Assembly: GCA_016125095.1 (NCBI GenBank) | Contig: WGMK01000005.1 | Coordinates: forward strand, 1 to 64,000 | Direction of reading: 5' to 3' | DNA from: Candidatus Hydrogenedens sp. | GTDB lineage: Bacteria; Hydrogenedentota; Hydrogenedentia; Hydrogenedentales; JAEUWI01 | Length of the DNA stretch: 64,000 bases | The notes under the pieces: generated by a model | What the model was told of the DNA's origin: nothing | Databases searched by the model: none | Seen by the model: only the letters and a program-made list of their open reading frames with translations | Program-made: the position numbers and the translations under genes | In this document: positions 51,070 through 58,225 of the stretch, in pieces | Position numbering within the stretch: the first letter of the stretch is position 1 | How the letters are laid out: every line of letters begins with the position of its first letter

Positions 51070-52653
51070 TCAGCGGCGCGTCTCCATGAACTTTTCCCAG
51101 AGTCCCTTGTCGATGTAGACGTGCAGGTTGACGTTGGGCCGTAGCGCGTGGAACTCAAACTGGTAGCGCTCTCCCCCGCCGTGCTGCTGCATGTAGCTGC
51201 GGAGGCCGGTGTCTGTAATGACCACGTCGGCGTCGGGAGACTCGGGCGGGTGCGTCCAATAACCGACACGGTGGTATCGGCGAAGATACCAAGGCAGCGG
51301 CCAGTAGTCCGCATCCGGCTTGAGGATGTTTATGTGCAGATCGTGGCCCTTGGGGTGCACCGCCGCGAGGTCTTCCAGCCGCTGCGCCAGCCGCAGGATG
51401 GCCGTGCTCGGGTGCGCGTAGACGTAGGGATTGCGCGTGTCGGCGGGATACTGGAAGTTGCCTTCGTAGGCCAGCCATCCCGCGTGGACGACGGCCGCCC
51501 CGAGCGCCAGCGTCACGACCGCCCGTGCCGGCAGCCATTGGGCCGTCCGCACCAGCCACGCTGCCCCCACGCCGGCCAGCACCAGCCACGGCACCCAGAA
51601 GGGCAGCAGGTTCCAGGGCGTCTTGTATTGGATGAGCGCGAAGACGACGGTAAGCAGCAGCGTATACACGGCGAGGAATCGCAAGAAATCGCGCGGCACG
51701 GACTCGCGGGTGTAGCGTCCGGCGAGCGACACGAGGATGCCGACGCCGCCCAGCGCCAGCCCAGCGGCCTCGGTCCAGTGGGGTCCTGCCTCGCGGTGAA
51801 ACCAGGCGAGCAGCGCGAGGTAGTAGTACCAAGGCTGCTGATGCAGCGCCGTGCTGCCTTCGCCCTCGGCGCGGTCGGCATAGGTGAAGTACGTCAGCAC
51901 GGAATCGAGCGGGCCGCGCGCGTGCGTGAAGAAGGACGAGAACAGCACGACGATGACGACCAGCGCCGCGCCGCATAGGATCGCCGCGTGCGCGGCATAG
52001 GTGCGTACGTTTTCGTGCCGCGGGAAGGAGGATTCGCGCCCGAGCCAACGGAACGCGACGACCACCGCGATCCCCCCTGCCATCGCCGCGTAGAGCAGCA
52101 CGCTGGTTTCCTTGGTGGCATGGATGAGGCCCAGCGCCACGCCCGACGCCACGGCCCACCCCGCGCCCGATTGCCGGTAGTATCGATAGCCCGCGCCCAG
52201 CGCCAGCAGCGCGAAGGTGGTCAGGAGCGTTTCCTGAATGAAGTAGCGGCTGTAGTACACGAGCGCGTTCGAGGTGGCGAGCAGCAGCCCGGCCCACAAG
52301 ATACCGCCCCAGCCCAGCGGCTCGCGCAGTAGCCACAGTGCGGCGATGCCGAGCAGCCCGAAGCACACCGGCACGATGCGGTACATCCACATCTCCGTGC
52401 CCTCGAAGTCCGGCGCGAAGGCGCGTAGCACCGGTAGCGCAGCGTAGTAGAGGGTAGGCCCATGGTGCTCGTGCGGGTCGTAGGCGTAGCGGCCTTCGTC
52501 GAGCAGGATGCCTGCCTTGACCGCCTGATTCGCCTCGTCGCCGTGAAACGGCCGCAATTCCAATTCCGGCAGCCGGAATGCGGCTGCTACGACCAATGCC
52601 AACAGCAGCGCTGCAAGCGCGAAGATCGTATTGCGAGTGGTATCGGGAGCCAT
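51070..52653 (-). CDS. TIGR03663/Agl23-like polytopic membrane protein
   Basis: A 527-residue membrane protein of the TIGR03663 (flippase-activity-associated Agl23) family, a GT-C-like group. The characteristic early block is RPFHGDEANQAVKAGILLDE and YDPHEHHGPTLYYAALP, followed by about ten membrane helices, HATKETSVLLY and a C-terminal soluble region (WYLRRYHRVGYWTH, DTGLRSY). Relatives accompany N-glycan flippases in archaea and occur in some bacteria. The ATG at 52653 begins MAPDTTRNTIFALAALLL and is chosen because the first helix starts there; the frame is open to 52962. No clear ribosome site. Confidence 0.88.
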   Translation of the reverse strand: MAPDTTRNTIFALAALLLALVVAAAFRLPELELRPFHGDEANQAVKAGILLDEGRYAYDPHEHHGPTLYYAALPVLRAFAPDFEGTEMWMYRIVPVCFGLLGIAALWLLREPLGWGGILWAGLLLATSNALVYYSRYFIQETLLTTFALLALGAGYRYYRQSGAGWAVASGVALGLIHATKETSVLLYAAMAGGIAVVVAFRWLGRESSFPRHENVRTYAAHAAILCGAALVVIVVLFSSFFTHARGPLDSVLTYFTYADRAEGEGSTALHQQPWYYYLALLAWFHREAGPHWTEAAGLALGGVGILVSLAGRYTRESVPRDFLRFLAVYTLLLTVVFALIQYKTPWNLLPFWVPWLVLAGVGAAWLVRTAQWLPARAVVTLALGAAVVHAGWLAYEGNFQYPADTRNPYVYAHPSTAILRLAQRLEDLAAVHPKGHDLHINILKPDADYWPLPWYLRRYHRVGYWTHPPESPDADVVITDTGLRSYMQQHGGGERYQFEFHALRPNVNLHVYIDKGLWEKFMETRR

Positions 52654-52870
52654 GGCCGCTATGGTACCCGCTGGGAACACCCGAACGGAATGCGACGAGG
52701 CGGTAAAGATAAGGCGAGAGTACGTATGAGCCGTCTTGGTGCTGTCGTCAGGATTGTTCTCCGCCCACACCCCCCTCGCGCCTGGATGGCTCGACGGAGT
52801 CTCGCCACGCCGTGCCGGAGCACGTGCAGCGTCACAACACGCCTTCTCTTCCTCTAACGCCACCAACATC

Positions 52871-53015
52871 GTCCTTGCGAGCGAAGCGCGGCAACCTCTT
52901 TGGCGCGCGTGCTGCATTGCGGAGTCTGGTACCGACTCCGCCGTGCCAGCGATGGTCTGCACATACTTCCGCCATCAACGCATCAAGGAGGTTGCCGCGC
53001 TTCGCTCGCAATGAC
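52871..53015. repeat. 145-base foldback element with 28-base inverted arms
   Basis: The left arm GTCCTTGCGAGCGAAGCGC... (52871-52898) is the reverse complement of the right arm (52988-53015) at 27 of 28 positions. The 89-base interior contains a second hairpin, GGAGTC TGGTACC GACTCC. The arm resembles the GTCATTGCGAGCGAAGCGC intergenic repeat known from several unrelated bacterial genomes. Size and shape fit a MITE or REP-like unit. Confidence 0.8.
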
Positions 53016-53130
53016 GGAAAGAGCGTATAGATCGCTCCGGTCCAGCAATGTCGTTCCAAGAGACGGCGCATGATTCGTGCGGTGGGGCGAATTTCGCCAT
53101 GTGCCGAGCGCTTCGGTCCGACGCGCAGAT

Positions 53131-53155
53131 GGCTCGCGGGTACGCTCGCTCTACC
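53131..53155 (+). repeat. Dispersed 25-base repeat, copy 2
   Basis: GGCTCGCGGGTACGCTCG then CTCTACC. 23 of 25 bases match copy 1 at 14123-14147, same orientation. Confidence 0.7.
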
Positions 53156-53175
53156 GATCAATCCGACGCCCAATT

Positions 53176-53210
53176 CAAAAAGAAAAGCCCCCGGCAGCGC
53201 CGGGGGGCTT
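53176..53210 (-). terminator. Terminator of the first discoidin-like gene
   Basis: On the minus strand: AAGCCCCCCGGC, GCT, GCCGGGGGCTT (one bulged C), then TTCTTTTTG. It lies 24 bases past the stop of the gene at 53234. Confidence 0.85.
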
Positions 53211-53233
53211 GGGCATAAAAGCTATCGCCCTCG

Positions 53234-53917
53234 TTACTCGGTGGGCTTGCCCCAGGCCTCCACCTCCACGTAGTGGTCCATTCCGCTGTAGATCGAGCCG
53301 GAGGAGTACGAGCGGAGGTAACGCGCCTTCAATCCCTTGGCGTCGATCAGCTTGCCCTCGTGGGTCTCCATGTAGTTGTAGTCCTGTCCGGCCCCGAGGT
53401 ACAGCTCGTCTTTGCGGTCGTTGTTGAACAGCGTAGTCACCCCCTCCTTGAAAAACGGATCGTTCGAGACCTGCACGATGACATTCATGTAGATCTGCGT
53501 CTTCTCGGGGTACTTCCACATCACGATGGCGGCAAGCTCGTGTTCCGCGCCGAGGTCGATCTGTATCCACGGCACGCCCGGCCCCAGATCGACGCGGCTG
53601 TCCGGACCAGGCCCCTTGTTGCCATCGGTAATCTGCGACAATGTGCCGGAGCGCGGCGTAGGCACATTGCTGGAAACGGGCTTGCCCCGGGACAGCAGCA
53701 CCGTACCCTCGGGCACCAGGAACGGCGGCCGGGGCAAACCCTCGTCCGGCCCAAAGATATTGGGGCCGTCGTAGGGAGTGCCTCCGAAGACCGGTTCGGG
53801 CAGTTCCAACGGAAGCGGCGCTTCCGGTGTCTCGGGGGCATCGGACTCCGCTTCCCCGGCCCCGGCGCGGACCGTGAGCAAGGCCGCGCACAGCAGCGCC
53901 CATCCGAAAATCCGCAT
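53234..53917 (-). CDS. Secreted discoidin-like (F5/8 type C-like) protein, paralogue 1
   Basis: A 227-residue exported protein (signal peptide about 1-21, ending VRAGAG). A short Pro/Glu-rich stretch is followed by the shared motif LPEPVFGGTPYDG, then a beta-rich domain: VSSNVPTPRSGTLSQITDG, VPWIQIDLGAEHELAAIVMW and LKARYLRSYSSG, ending YVEVEAWGKPTE. The order matches discoidin/F5-8C carbohydrate-binding folds. The ligand is unknown. The ATG at 53917 is fixed by GGAGG 8 bases upstream. The gene downstream on the same strand is a close paralogue, each with its own terminator. Confidence 0.84.
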   Translation of the reverse strand: MRIFGWALLCAALLTVRAGAGEAESDAPETPEAPLPLELPEPVFGGTPYDGPNIFGPDEGLPRPPFLVPEGTVLLSRGKPVSSNVPTPRSGTLSQITDGNKGPGPDSRVDLGPGVPWIQIDLGAEHELAAIVMWKYPEKTQIYMNVIVQVSNDPFFKEGVTTLFNNDRKDELYLGAGQDYNYMETHEGKLIDAKGLKARYLRSYSSGSIYSGMDHYVEVEAWGKPTE

Positions 53918-53971
53918 CGCGCATTCCTCCATAGTAATTTACACTACACCATACCCCTCGCCGCCGCGCGA

Positions 53972-54005
53972 TACAAGAAAAGCCCCCGGCCGAGGCCGGG
54001 GGCTT
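53972..54005 (-). terminator. Terminator of the second discoidin-like gene
   Basis: An 11-bp stem AAGCCCCCGGC/GCCGGGGGCTT, nearly the same sequence as the terminator at 53176, followed on the minus strand by TTCTTGT. The copied terminator suggests that the duplication included it. Confidence 0.85.
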
Positions 54006-54028
54006 GGGAGGGGATCGGTGTGTGCCGC

Positions 54029-54709
54029 TTACTCGGTGGGCTTGCCCCAGACTTCGAGCTCGACAAAGTGGTTCTTGTCGTTGGCGGTGTTGCCCTGGCC
54101 GTAGGCGCGCACGTAGCGGGCCTTCACGCCCTTGGCGTCAATCAGGCGGCCCTTGTTGCTCTCGAGGTATTCCATGTCCTCGCCCACGCCCAGGCCGGCG
54201 CTGTTGTCGTAGTCGTTGTTGTACAGCGTGGTCACGCCTTCCTTGAACTCGGGGTCGTTCGAGGCCTGCACAACCAGGTCGAAGTACACGCGCTTGCCCT
54301 CGTGGAACTTCCACAGCAGCACGGCGTAGATGGCACACTCCTTTTCGAGATCCACCTGCATCCACTGCACGCCGTCGCCCAGCTCGATCAGGCTCGACTT
54401 GGCGTAGTCCTTGTCGCCGTCGGTCAGCTGGCTCAGCTTGCCGATAAGCGGATCGGGGAAGCTGCTCGTCACGGCCTTGTCGCGCGATACGACGACCGTG
54501 CCGGTCGGGGCCAGGAAGGGCTCGCGATCCTTGAAGTCTTCCTCTTCCAAGTGCGGACCCCAGTAATCGAGCGGGGTGCCGCCGAAGAAGGGCTCGGGCA
54601 GTTCGATTTCAATCGGGGCCATATCTTCCGCCGCCGCCACGGGCGCCACCACCGGCGCCAGGGCCACCGCCAGCGCGGCAGCCGTCATCGTCACTCCAAA
54701 CTTCGTCAT
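54029..54709 (-). CDS. Secreted discoidin-like (F5/8 type C-like) protein, paralogue 2
   Basis: A 226-residue paralogue of the gene at 53234: signal peptide (about 1-27, ending APVAAAED), LPEPFFGGTPLDYWG, then KAVTSSFPDPLIGKLSQLTD, VQWMQVDLEKECAIYAVLLW, VKARYVRAYGQG and the same ending VELEVWGKPTE. AAGGAG lies 9 bases before the ATG at 54709, which is preferred to the open frame to 54877. Both paralogues share the unusual EGVTTLxNND segment. Together they look like a tandem duplication with diverged mature parts. They may coat the surface or bind glycans. Confidence 0.84.
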   Translation of the reverse strand: MTKFGVTMTAAALAVALAPVVAPVAAAEDMAPIEIELPEPFFGGTPLDYWGPHLEEEDFKDREPFLAPTGTVVVSRDKAVTSSFPDPLIGKLSQLTDGDKDYAKSSLIELGDGVQWMQVDLEKECAIYAVLLWKFHEGKRVYFDLVVQASNDPEFKEGVTTLYNNDYDNSAGLGVGEDMEYLESNKGRLIDAKGVKARYVRAYGQGNTANDKNHFVELEVWGKPTE

Positions 54710-54855
54710 TGCTGCTATCTCCTTGAGAAGTCCCAACAGGTAACGGATTGGACGACCGGCGCCGCGAAGAGGTTTCGCGCCACGCCCAGCCGCCCCGGTA
54801 AACAAGACGCGGGATGATAGCACATATTCACGCGGGATGCATGCCCGAAACACAA

Positions 54856-54886
54856 GCGCCCCGGACGGCAGGGCCACCCGGGGCGC
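54856..54886 (-). terminator. Terminator of the phasin-like gene
   Basis: A 9-bp stem GCGCCCCGG/CCGGGGCGC with a 13-base loop, followed on the minus strand by TTGTGTTT. 20 bases past the gene's stop. Confidence 0.65.
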
Positions 54887-54906
54887 AGGAATTTACGCAA
54901 TTCGGA

Positions 54907-55545
54907 CTATGCGGCCGACTTCTTGGCGGCGGCCTTCTTCTTCGCCGGCGCCTTCTTGGCCACGGCTTTCTTCTTGGCCGGGGCCTTCTTCGCTACGGCC
55001 TTTTTGGCGGCCGGCTTCTTGGCGGCGGCTTTCTTCTTCGGAGCGGCCTTCTTCTTGGCAGCCGACTTCTTCTTCGGCGCGGCGCCTTCGTGCACACGCT
55101 CCAGCATGCTGGTGATCAGGTCGAAGCTCTTGTCGACCGTCTTCTGGAATTCGCTGCGGCCCGAGGCCAGCACGCGCTCCCATTCTTTCACCACCTGCTT
55201 GCCTTCCTTCGGCATCCAGGAAGCGTCGGAAATCATGCTGCTGACGGCCTTTTCCGACGACGTCTGAATCTGGCTCAGCACCTTGAAGGTATTGTCGAAG
55301 GTCGTCTTCTGGAAGTCCACGACCGACAGGGCCAGCTTCGCGGCGCGGCGGGTCGTCTGATCCGCCGTGTCTTCCGCGCTCTTCTCGAGCGCGTTGCGCA
55401 GTTCTTCAGTCCGCTTGATGGCAGAATCGATGGTGCTGTTCACCGCACCCATCGCGTCTTCAATCGTGGCGGACACTTCTTCGGCGCGCTTGCCGGCTTT
55501 GGCACGCGCACGCTCGACCAGAGACTTTGCAGCTTTCCGTACCAT
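54907..55545 (-). CDS. PhaF-like phasin with histone H1-like tail
   Basis: A 212-residue protein. The first ~150 residues are amphipathic helices with a phasin-like pattern (VDFQKTTFDNTFKVLSQIQ, VVKEWERVLASGR). Residues 157-212 are almost only Ala, Lys and Pro, arranged as KKAAAKKPAAKKAVAKK-type repeats. PhaF of Pseudomonas has this combination: a phasin on storage granules plus a histone-like tail that binds DNA and places granules at the nucleoid. No PHA synthase is in the window, so the granule could instead be the neutral lipid made by the WS/DGAT. The ATG at 55545 has AGGAG 8 bases upstream. A promoter and a 13-base operator-like repeat lie upstream. Confidence 0.75.
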   Translation of the reverse strand: MVRKAAKSLVERARAKAGKRAEEVSATIEDAMGAVNSTIDSAIKRTEELRNALEKSAEDTADQTTRRAAKLALSVVDFQKTTFDNTFKVLSQIQTSSEKAVSSMISDASWMPKEGKQVVKEWERVLASGRSEFQKTVDKSFDLITSMLERVHEGAAPKKKSAAKKKAAPKKKAAAKKPAAKKAVAKKAPAKKKAVAKKAPAKKKAAAKKSAA

Positions 55546-55650
55546 GAGACACTCTCCTTTCCGTGGGGGGCGTAGGCTGGTCTCGGGGGCCGCGCCGCGT
55601 TTTGGTAAGCCCCCCGCTTCCCAAGGTGTGCGGCCCCCGGCTCTTCCGCG

Positions 55651-55667
55651 TGACACCGGTGGTGTCA
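55651..55667 (-). promoter_or_regulatory. Inverted repeat near the phasin-gene transcript start
   Basis: TGACACC-GGT-GGTGTCA, a perfect 7-bp inverted repeat. It overlaps the predicted transcription start, about 6-22 bases after the -10. It may be an operator or a 5'-leader hairpin. Confidence 0.45.
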
Positions 55668-55672
55668 TACAT

Positions 55673-55701
55673 AGGATACCACGAATCGGTTGGAATCACA
55701 A
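55673..55701 (-). promoter_or_regulatory. Promoter of the phasin-like gene
   Basis: On the minus strand: TTGTGA (55701-55696), 17 bases, TATCCT (55678-55673). The first CTACCGTTCGTTA repeat starts three bases upstream of the -35. Confidence 0.55.
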
Positions 55702-55704
55702 CAT

Positions 55705-55834
55705 CTACCGTTCGTTAAATAGCCTCCCCAACCTGCCAGCCGTTACCGCCATACGACAGGCGTAACACCCAGGGAAACATCCGCTCCGAGACATATCCAA
55801 GCGATGGCAGGGCCGAATTACCTACCGTTCGTTA
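55705..55834. repeat. Two copies of the 13-base direct repeat CTACCGTTCGTTA
   Basis: Copies at 55705-55717 and 55822-55834, identical and 104 bases apart. The first lies directly upstream of the phasin -35. GAACGG in the complement is shared with the palindrome at 61915-61925. Probably a regulator-binding site. Confidence 0.55.
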
Positions 55835-55871
55835 TTTTTTCTGTTCTTACGAGGTCGTAGGAAAATGAGGA

Positions 55872-55899
55872 TTGCGTGAGCAAGCGCCGCAAGTACAAT
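55872..55899 (+). promoter_or_regulatory. Probable promoter of the helical-protein operon
   Basis: TTGCGT at 55872-55877, 16 bases, TACAAT at 55894-55899. The start codon at 55997 is about 90 bases further on. Confidence 0.45.
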
Positions 55900-55996
55900 C
55901 GAGTGGCAGTGTCTGTTCCGATGTGCTACGCTGAAGGTAGAAACGCGCCCCTTCCCGGGTATGGGGCGGGGCGGCGCTTCGAAGGAGGGCACTGCC

Positions 55997-56767
55997 ATGG
56001 CCAAGAAGCAGCAAGAGCCGGGCTTGGAACTCAAACATGCGGTGTTGGCGTTTTATCGCTCGGAACTACAGCGGCGCTACCAATTGAAAAACGTGCGGCG
56101 ATTCGATTCTTTTTCGGATATATCCGACAAGCAGATCACGGAATTGCGCGAGTTCTTCATGGAGCAGATTTATCCGGAGCCCGCCGAGCGCGATCAGTTG
56201 GATCTTGCGTTCGATCGCCTCAGCGGTATGCTGCGTTCTCCCAAGCGGATGCAGCCCCTGATGGGTGCGGCGCTGGCGTCGCTCTGGCGCATCGGGCACC
56301 GGCTGCCCGCAGCGATCTCGGCGGGACGCTCCACGATAGACGCGTATGTGAAAACGCGCCTGCTGGAATCGGCCATGATTGCGGAAGCGCAGCGGCTCGA
56401 ACTGACCGGGGAAGAACTGTCGGACCGCAACAAGATGATCCGGTTGATTCATGCAGTGCCGGAGAAGCAGGTGATGACACTGATTCAGGACATCCTGAAT
56501 CTCTTCCGCGCGCTCACGAACGTGGAGATGCTGAAGGTGGCGGCGGCATTCATGCGGCAATGCCTGGAGGTGCTCGAGCAGCGCCGCGATTTATATTCCG
56601 ATGAGGATCGCGAGGGCATCCGGCTGGGGTTGGCCTTGCTGGAGCAGGGCCTCGAGTTGTTCAAAGACGTCGACAAGCCCCACTTTCCCAAGCTGATCAA
56701 CGGAATACACCAAGTCGAGCTGGACTGGTATCATGGCGTGCGCGAACAAGCGGAACAGGTGGCCTAG
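55997..56767 (+). CDS. Conserved-looking helical protein of unknown function
   Basis: I do not recognise this 256-residue protein. It is soluble and almost entirely helical with many charged residues (LKHAVLAFYRSELQRRYQL, ELREFFMEQIYPEPAERDQ, LLESAMIAEAQRLELTGEEL, GIRLGLALLEQGLELFKDV). There is no signal peptide or membrane segment. Coding evidence is good: AGGAGG 8 bases before the ATG at 55997 and close spacing to the START-like gene. It is first in a five-gene plus-strand run ending in the heparinase-family gene and diverges from the phasin-like gene. A granule or scaffold role is conceivable, but only from location. Confidence 0.75.
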   Translation: MAKKQQEPGLELKHAVLAFYRSELQRRYQLKNVRRFDSFSDISDKQITELREFFMEQIYPEPAERDQLDLAFDRLSGMLRSPKRMQPLMGAALASLWRIGHRLPAAISAGRSTIDAYVKTRLLESAMIAEAQRLELTGEELSDRNKMIRLIHAVPEKQVMTLIQDILNLFRALTNVEMLKVAAAFMRQCLEVLEQRRDLYSDEDREGIRLGLALLEQGLELFKDVDKPHFPKLINGIHQVELDWYHGVREQAEQVA

Positions 56768-56811
56768 CGCGCGGCCGCCGCAACGGGCCGGGCGGGCCCA
56801 GGGAGAACGGC

Positions 56812-57339
56812 ATGGCTTTCAAGGTGGAAGTCGCGGTGGATGAAACCTTCGACACGGAATGCCCTACGCAAACCGTGTTTGAAATTCTGGCCGACGTGCC
56901 GTACTCCGTCAGCCATTTCCCCAAGGTGGACGAGTTGCACGACGAAGGCGATGGCGTATACCGCTGGGAGATGGAGAAGATCGGTGTGCAGAGCTATTAC
57001 CTGCAGACCGTCTACGCCTGCAAATACGTGTCCGACGCCACGAAGAACACGGTCACTTGGACGCCCGTCAAAGGCGTTGGCAATGCGACCGTGTCCGGCA
57101 AGTGGACGCTGAAGGAACTGAAAGACGGCGGCACGCGGGTGAAGCTATCCACCAAGGGCGAATTGGAAATGCCTTTTCCCAGCCTGGCGAAAATCCTCCT
57201 CGGTGGATTCATCCGCACCGAGTTCGAGTCGATGATCGGCACCTACATCGAGAACCTGCAGGACACTTTCGCCAAGGGCAAGAAGCCCCCGGCGAAAAAG
57301 GCTGCTGCCAAGAAGAAACCCGCAGCGAAGAAGAAATAA
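56812..57339 (+). CDS. START/SRPBCC-domain protein with histone-like C-terminal tail
   Basis: A 175-residue protein. Residues 1-150 have the START-like helix-grip fold: CPTQTVFEILADVPYSVSHF, then a beta set VYRWEMEKIGVQSYYLQTV, TVTWTPVKGVGNATVSGKW and VKLSTKGELEMPFP, and a long C-terminal helix ILLGGFIRTEFESMIGTYIE. Such proteins bind lipids, polyketides or other hydrophobic molecules. Residues 155-175 are a Lys/Ala/Pro tail (KKPPAKKAAAKKKPAAKKK) like the end of the nearby phasin. The tail is unusual for SRPBCC proteins and suggests attachment to DNA or another polyanion. The next gene begins 9 bases later with MPAKKKH. Confidence 0.82.
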   Translation: MAFKVEVAVDETFDTECPTQTVFEILADVPYSVSHFPKVDELHDEGDGVYRWEMEKIGVQSYYLQTVYACKYVSDATKNTVTWTPVKGVGNATVSGKWTLKELKDGGTRVKLSTKGELEMPFPSLAKILLGGFIRTEFESMIGTYIENLQDTFAKGKKPPAKKAAAKKKPAAKKK

Positions 57340-57348
57340 GCGAACGGT

Positions 57349-57855
57349 ATGCCCGCCAAGAAGAAACACCTGCCCGTGCCCGTGTCTGCGACCGACGACG
57401 CCGCGGAACTCGATACGCGCCAGCGGGATTTCTACCAGCGCCTACGCCTGCGGATGCGCGCCTGGAGCACGAGCAAAAAGGGCAGGAGCCACCGGTGGGC
57501 GGAGTATCTGCTGCTCGCTCCCGACATCTTTCATCTGCTGTGCAAGCTCGCCATGGACCCGCGCGTGCCTTTCGAGCACCGCGCGAAGCTGATGGGCGCC
57601 ATCGCGTATTACGTCTCCCCCTTCGACCTCTTCGCCGAGGTGATGCTGGGGCCGCTCGGCTTTCTGGATGACATCGCCCTGGCGGCGTTTGTGCTCAATG
57701 GGCTGCTGAAGGATACGCCCCCCGAGGTGCTGCAATCCCAGTGGGCGGGCGATGGCGACATCCTCGACTGGGTCAAGCGCATCCTGGGATCGGCGGACGA
57801 CATGCTCGGCCGCCGTTTGCTGGGCCGCGTGCGAAAACAAGTGAAAGCGAATTAG
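57349..57855 (+). CDS. YkvA-family (DUF1232) membrane protein
   Basis: A 168-residue protein of the DUF1232/YkvA family, containing the typical RAKLMGAIAYYVSPFDLFAE and LGFLDDIALAAFVLNGLLKD segments in residues about 75-125. It has one or two short hydrophobic helices. Function is not known for the family. The N terminus is basic (MPAKKKH). It starts 9 bases after the START-like gene and ends 4 bases before the cupin gene, clearly in one transcript. Confidence 0.88.
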   Translation: MPAKKKHLPVPVSATDDAAELDTRQRDFYQRLRLRMRAWSTSKKGRSHRWAEYLLLAPDIFHLLCKLAMDPRVPFEHRAKLMGAIAYYVSPFDLFAEVMLGPLGFLDDIALAAFVLNGLLKDTPPEVLQSQWAGDGDILDWVKRILGSADDMLGRRLLGRVRKQVKAN

Positions 57856-57859
57856 GTCG

Positions 57860-58225
57860 ATGCCCAAACACATCCCCACGCCAACCGTTATCGAAGCGGC
57901 GGGCAACAAGCCCAAGCTGATCCGCGAATTCGTCGGACGCGTGAATTCGGGCACCGACGCGTGCAGCGTCGCACTGATGGAGAGCCCGGGCGGCTGGGTC
58001 GAGCCGGGACAACGCCCCGACTTCGACGAGTACACTGTGGTGCTGGAAGGCTGCCTCCGCGTGGAGTACGGCACGGGGCAATACCTCGACGTGCGCGCAG
58101 GCGAGGCCGTCATCACGGAACGCGGCGAGTGGGTGCGCTACAGCACGCCGGAGGAGGGCGGTGCCAAATACGTTGCCGTCTGCCTTGATGCCTTCTCGCC
58201 CGACACCGTGCACCGGGACGCATGA
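57860..58225 (+). CDS. Single-domain cupin protein
   Basis: A 121-residue protein with a cupin double-beta-helix: VEPGQRPDFDEYTVVLEGCL, EYGTGQYLDVRAGEAVI and the closing YVAVCLDAFSPDTVH. The usual metal-binding His residues of motif 1 (G-x5-HxH) are partly replaced (RPDFDEYTVVLEG), so metal binding is doubtful. It resembles the cupins associated with ethanolamine utilisation or auxin-binding-like proteins; the substrate is unknown. It starts 4 bases after ykvA and overlaps the heparinase-family gene by 4 bases (ATGA), so it belongs to that operon. Confidence 0.84.
   Translation: MPKHIPTPTVIEAAGNKPKLIREFVGRVNSGTDACSVALMESPGGWVEPGQRPDFDEYTVVLEGCLRVEYGTGQYLDVRAGEAVITERGEWVRYSTPEEGGAKYVAVCLDAFSPDTVHRDA

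Larger units (their letters stand above)
52654..53233. other. Gene-free region with intergenic repeats
   Basis: No coding potential I can support across 580 bases. It holds a 145-base foldback element (52871-53015), a copy of the dispersed 25-base repeat (53131-53155) and the terminator of the discoidin-like gene (53176-53210). The remaining sequence shows no recognisable signal. Confidence 0.6.
55546..55996. other. 451-base divergent regulatory region
   Basis: No gene. It carries the minus-strand promoter of the phasin-like gene (55673-55701), a plus-strand promoter for the helical-protein operon (55872-55899), a TGACACC/GGTGTCA inverted repeat (55651-55667) and a 13-base direct repeat CTACCGTTCGTTA at 55705-55717 and 55822-55834. 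Confidence 0.6.
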
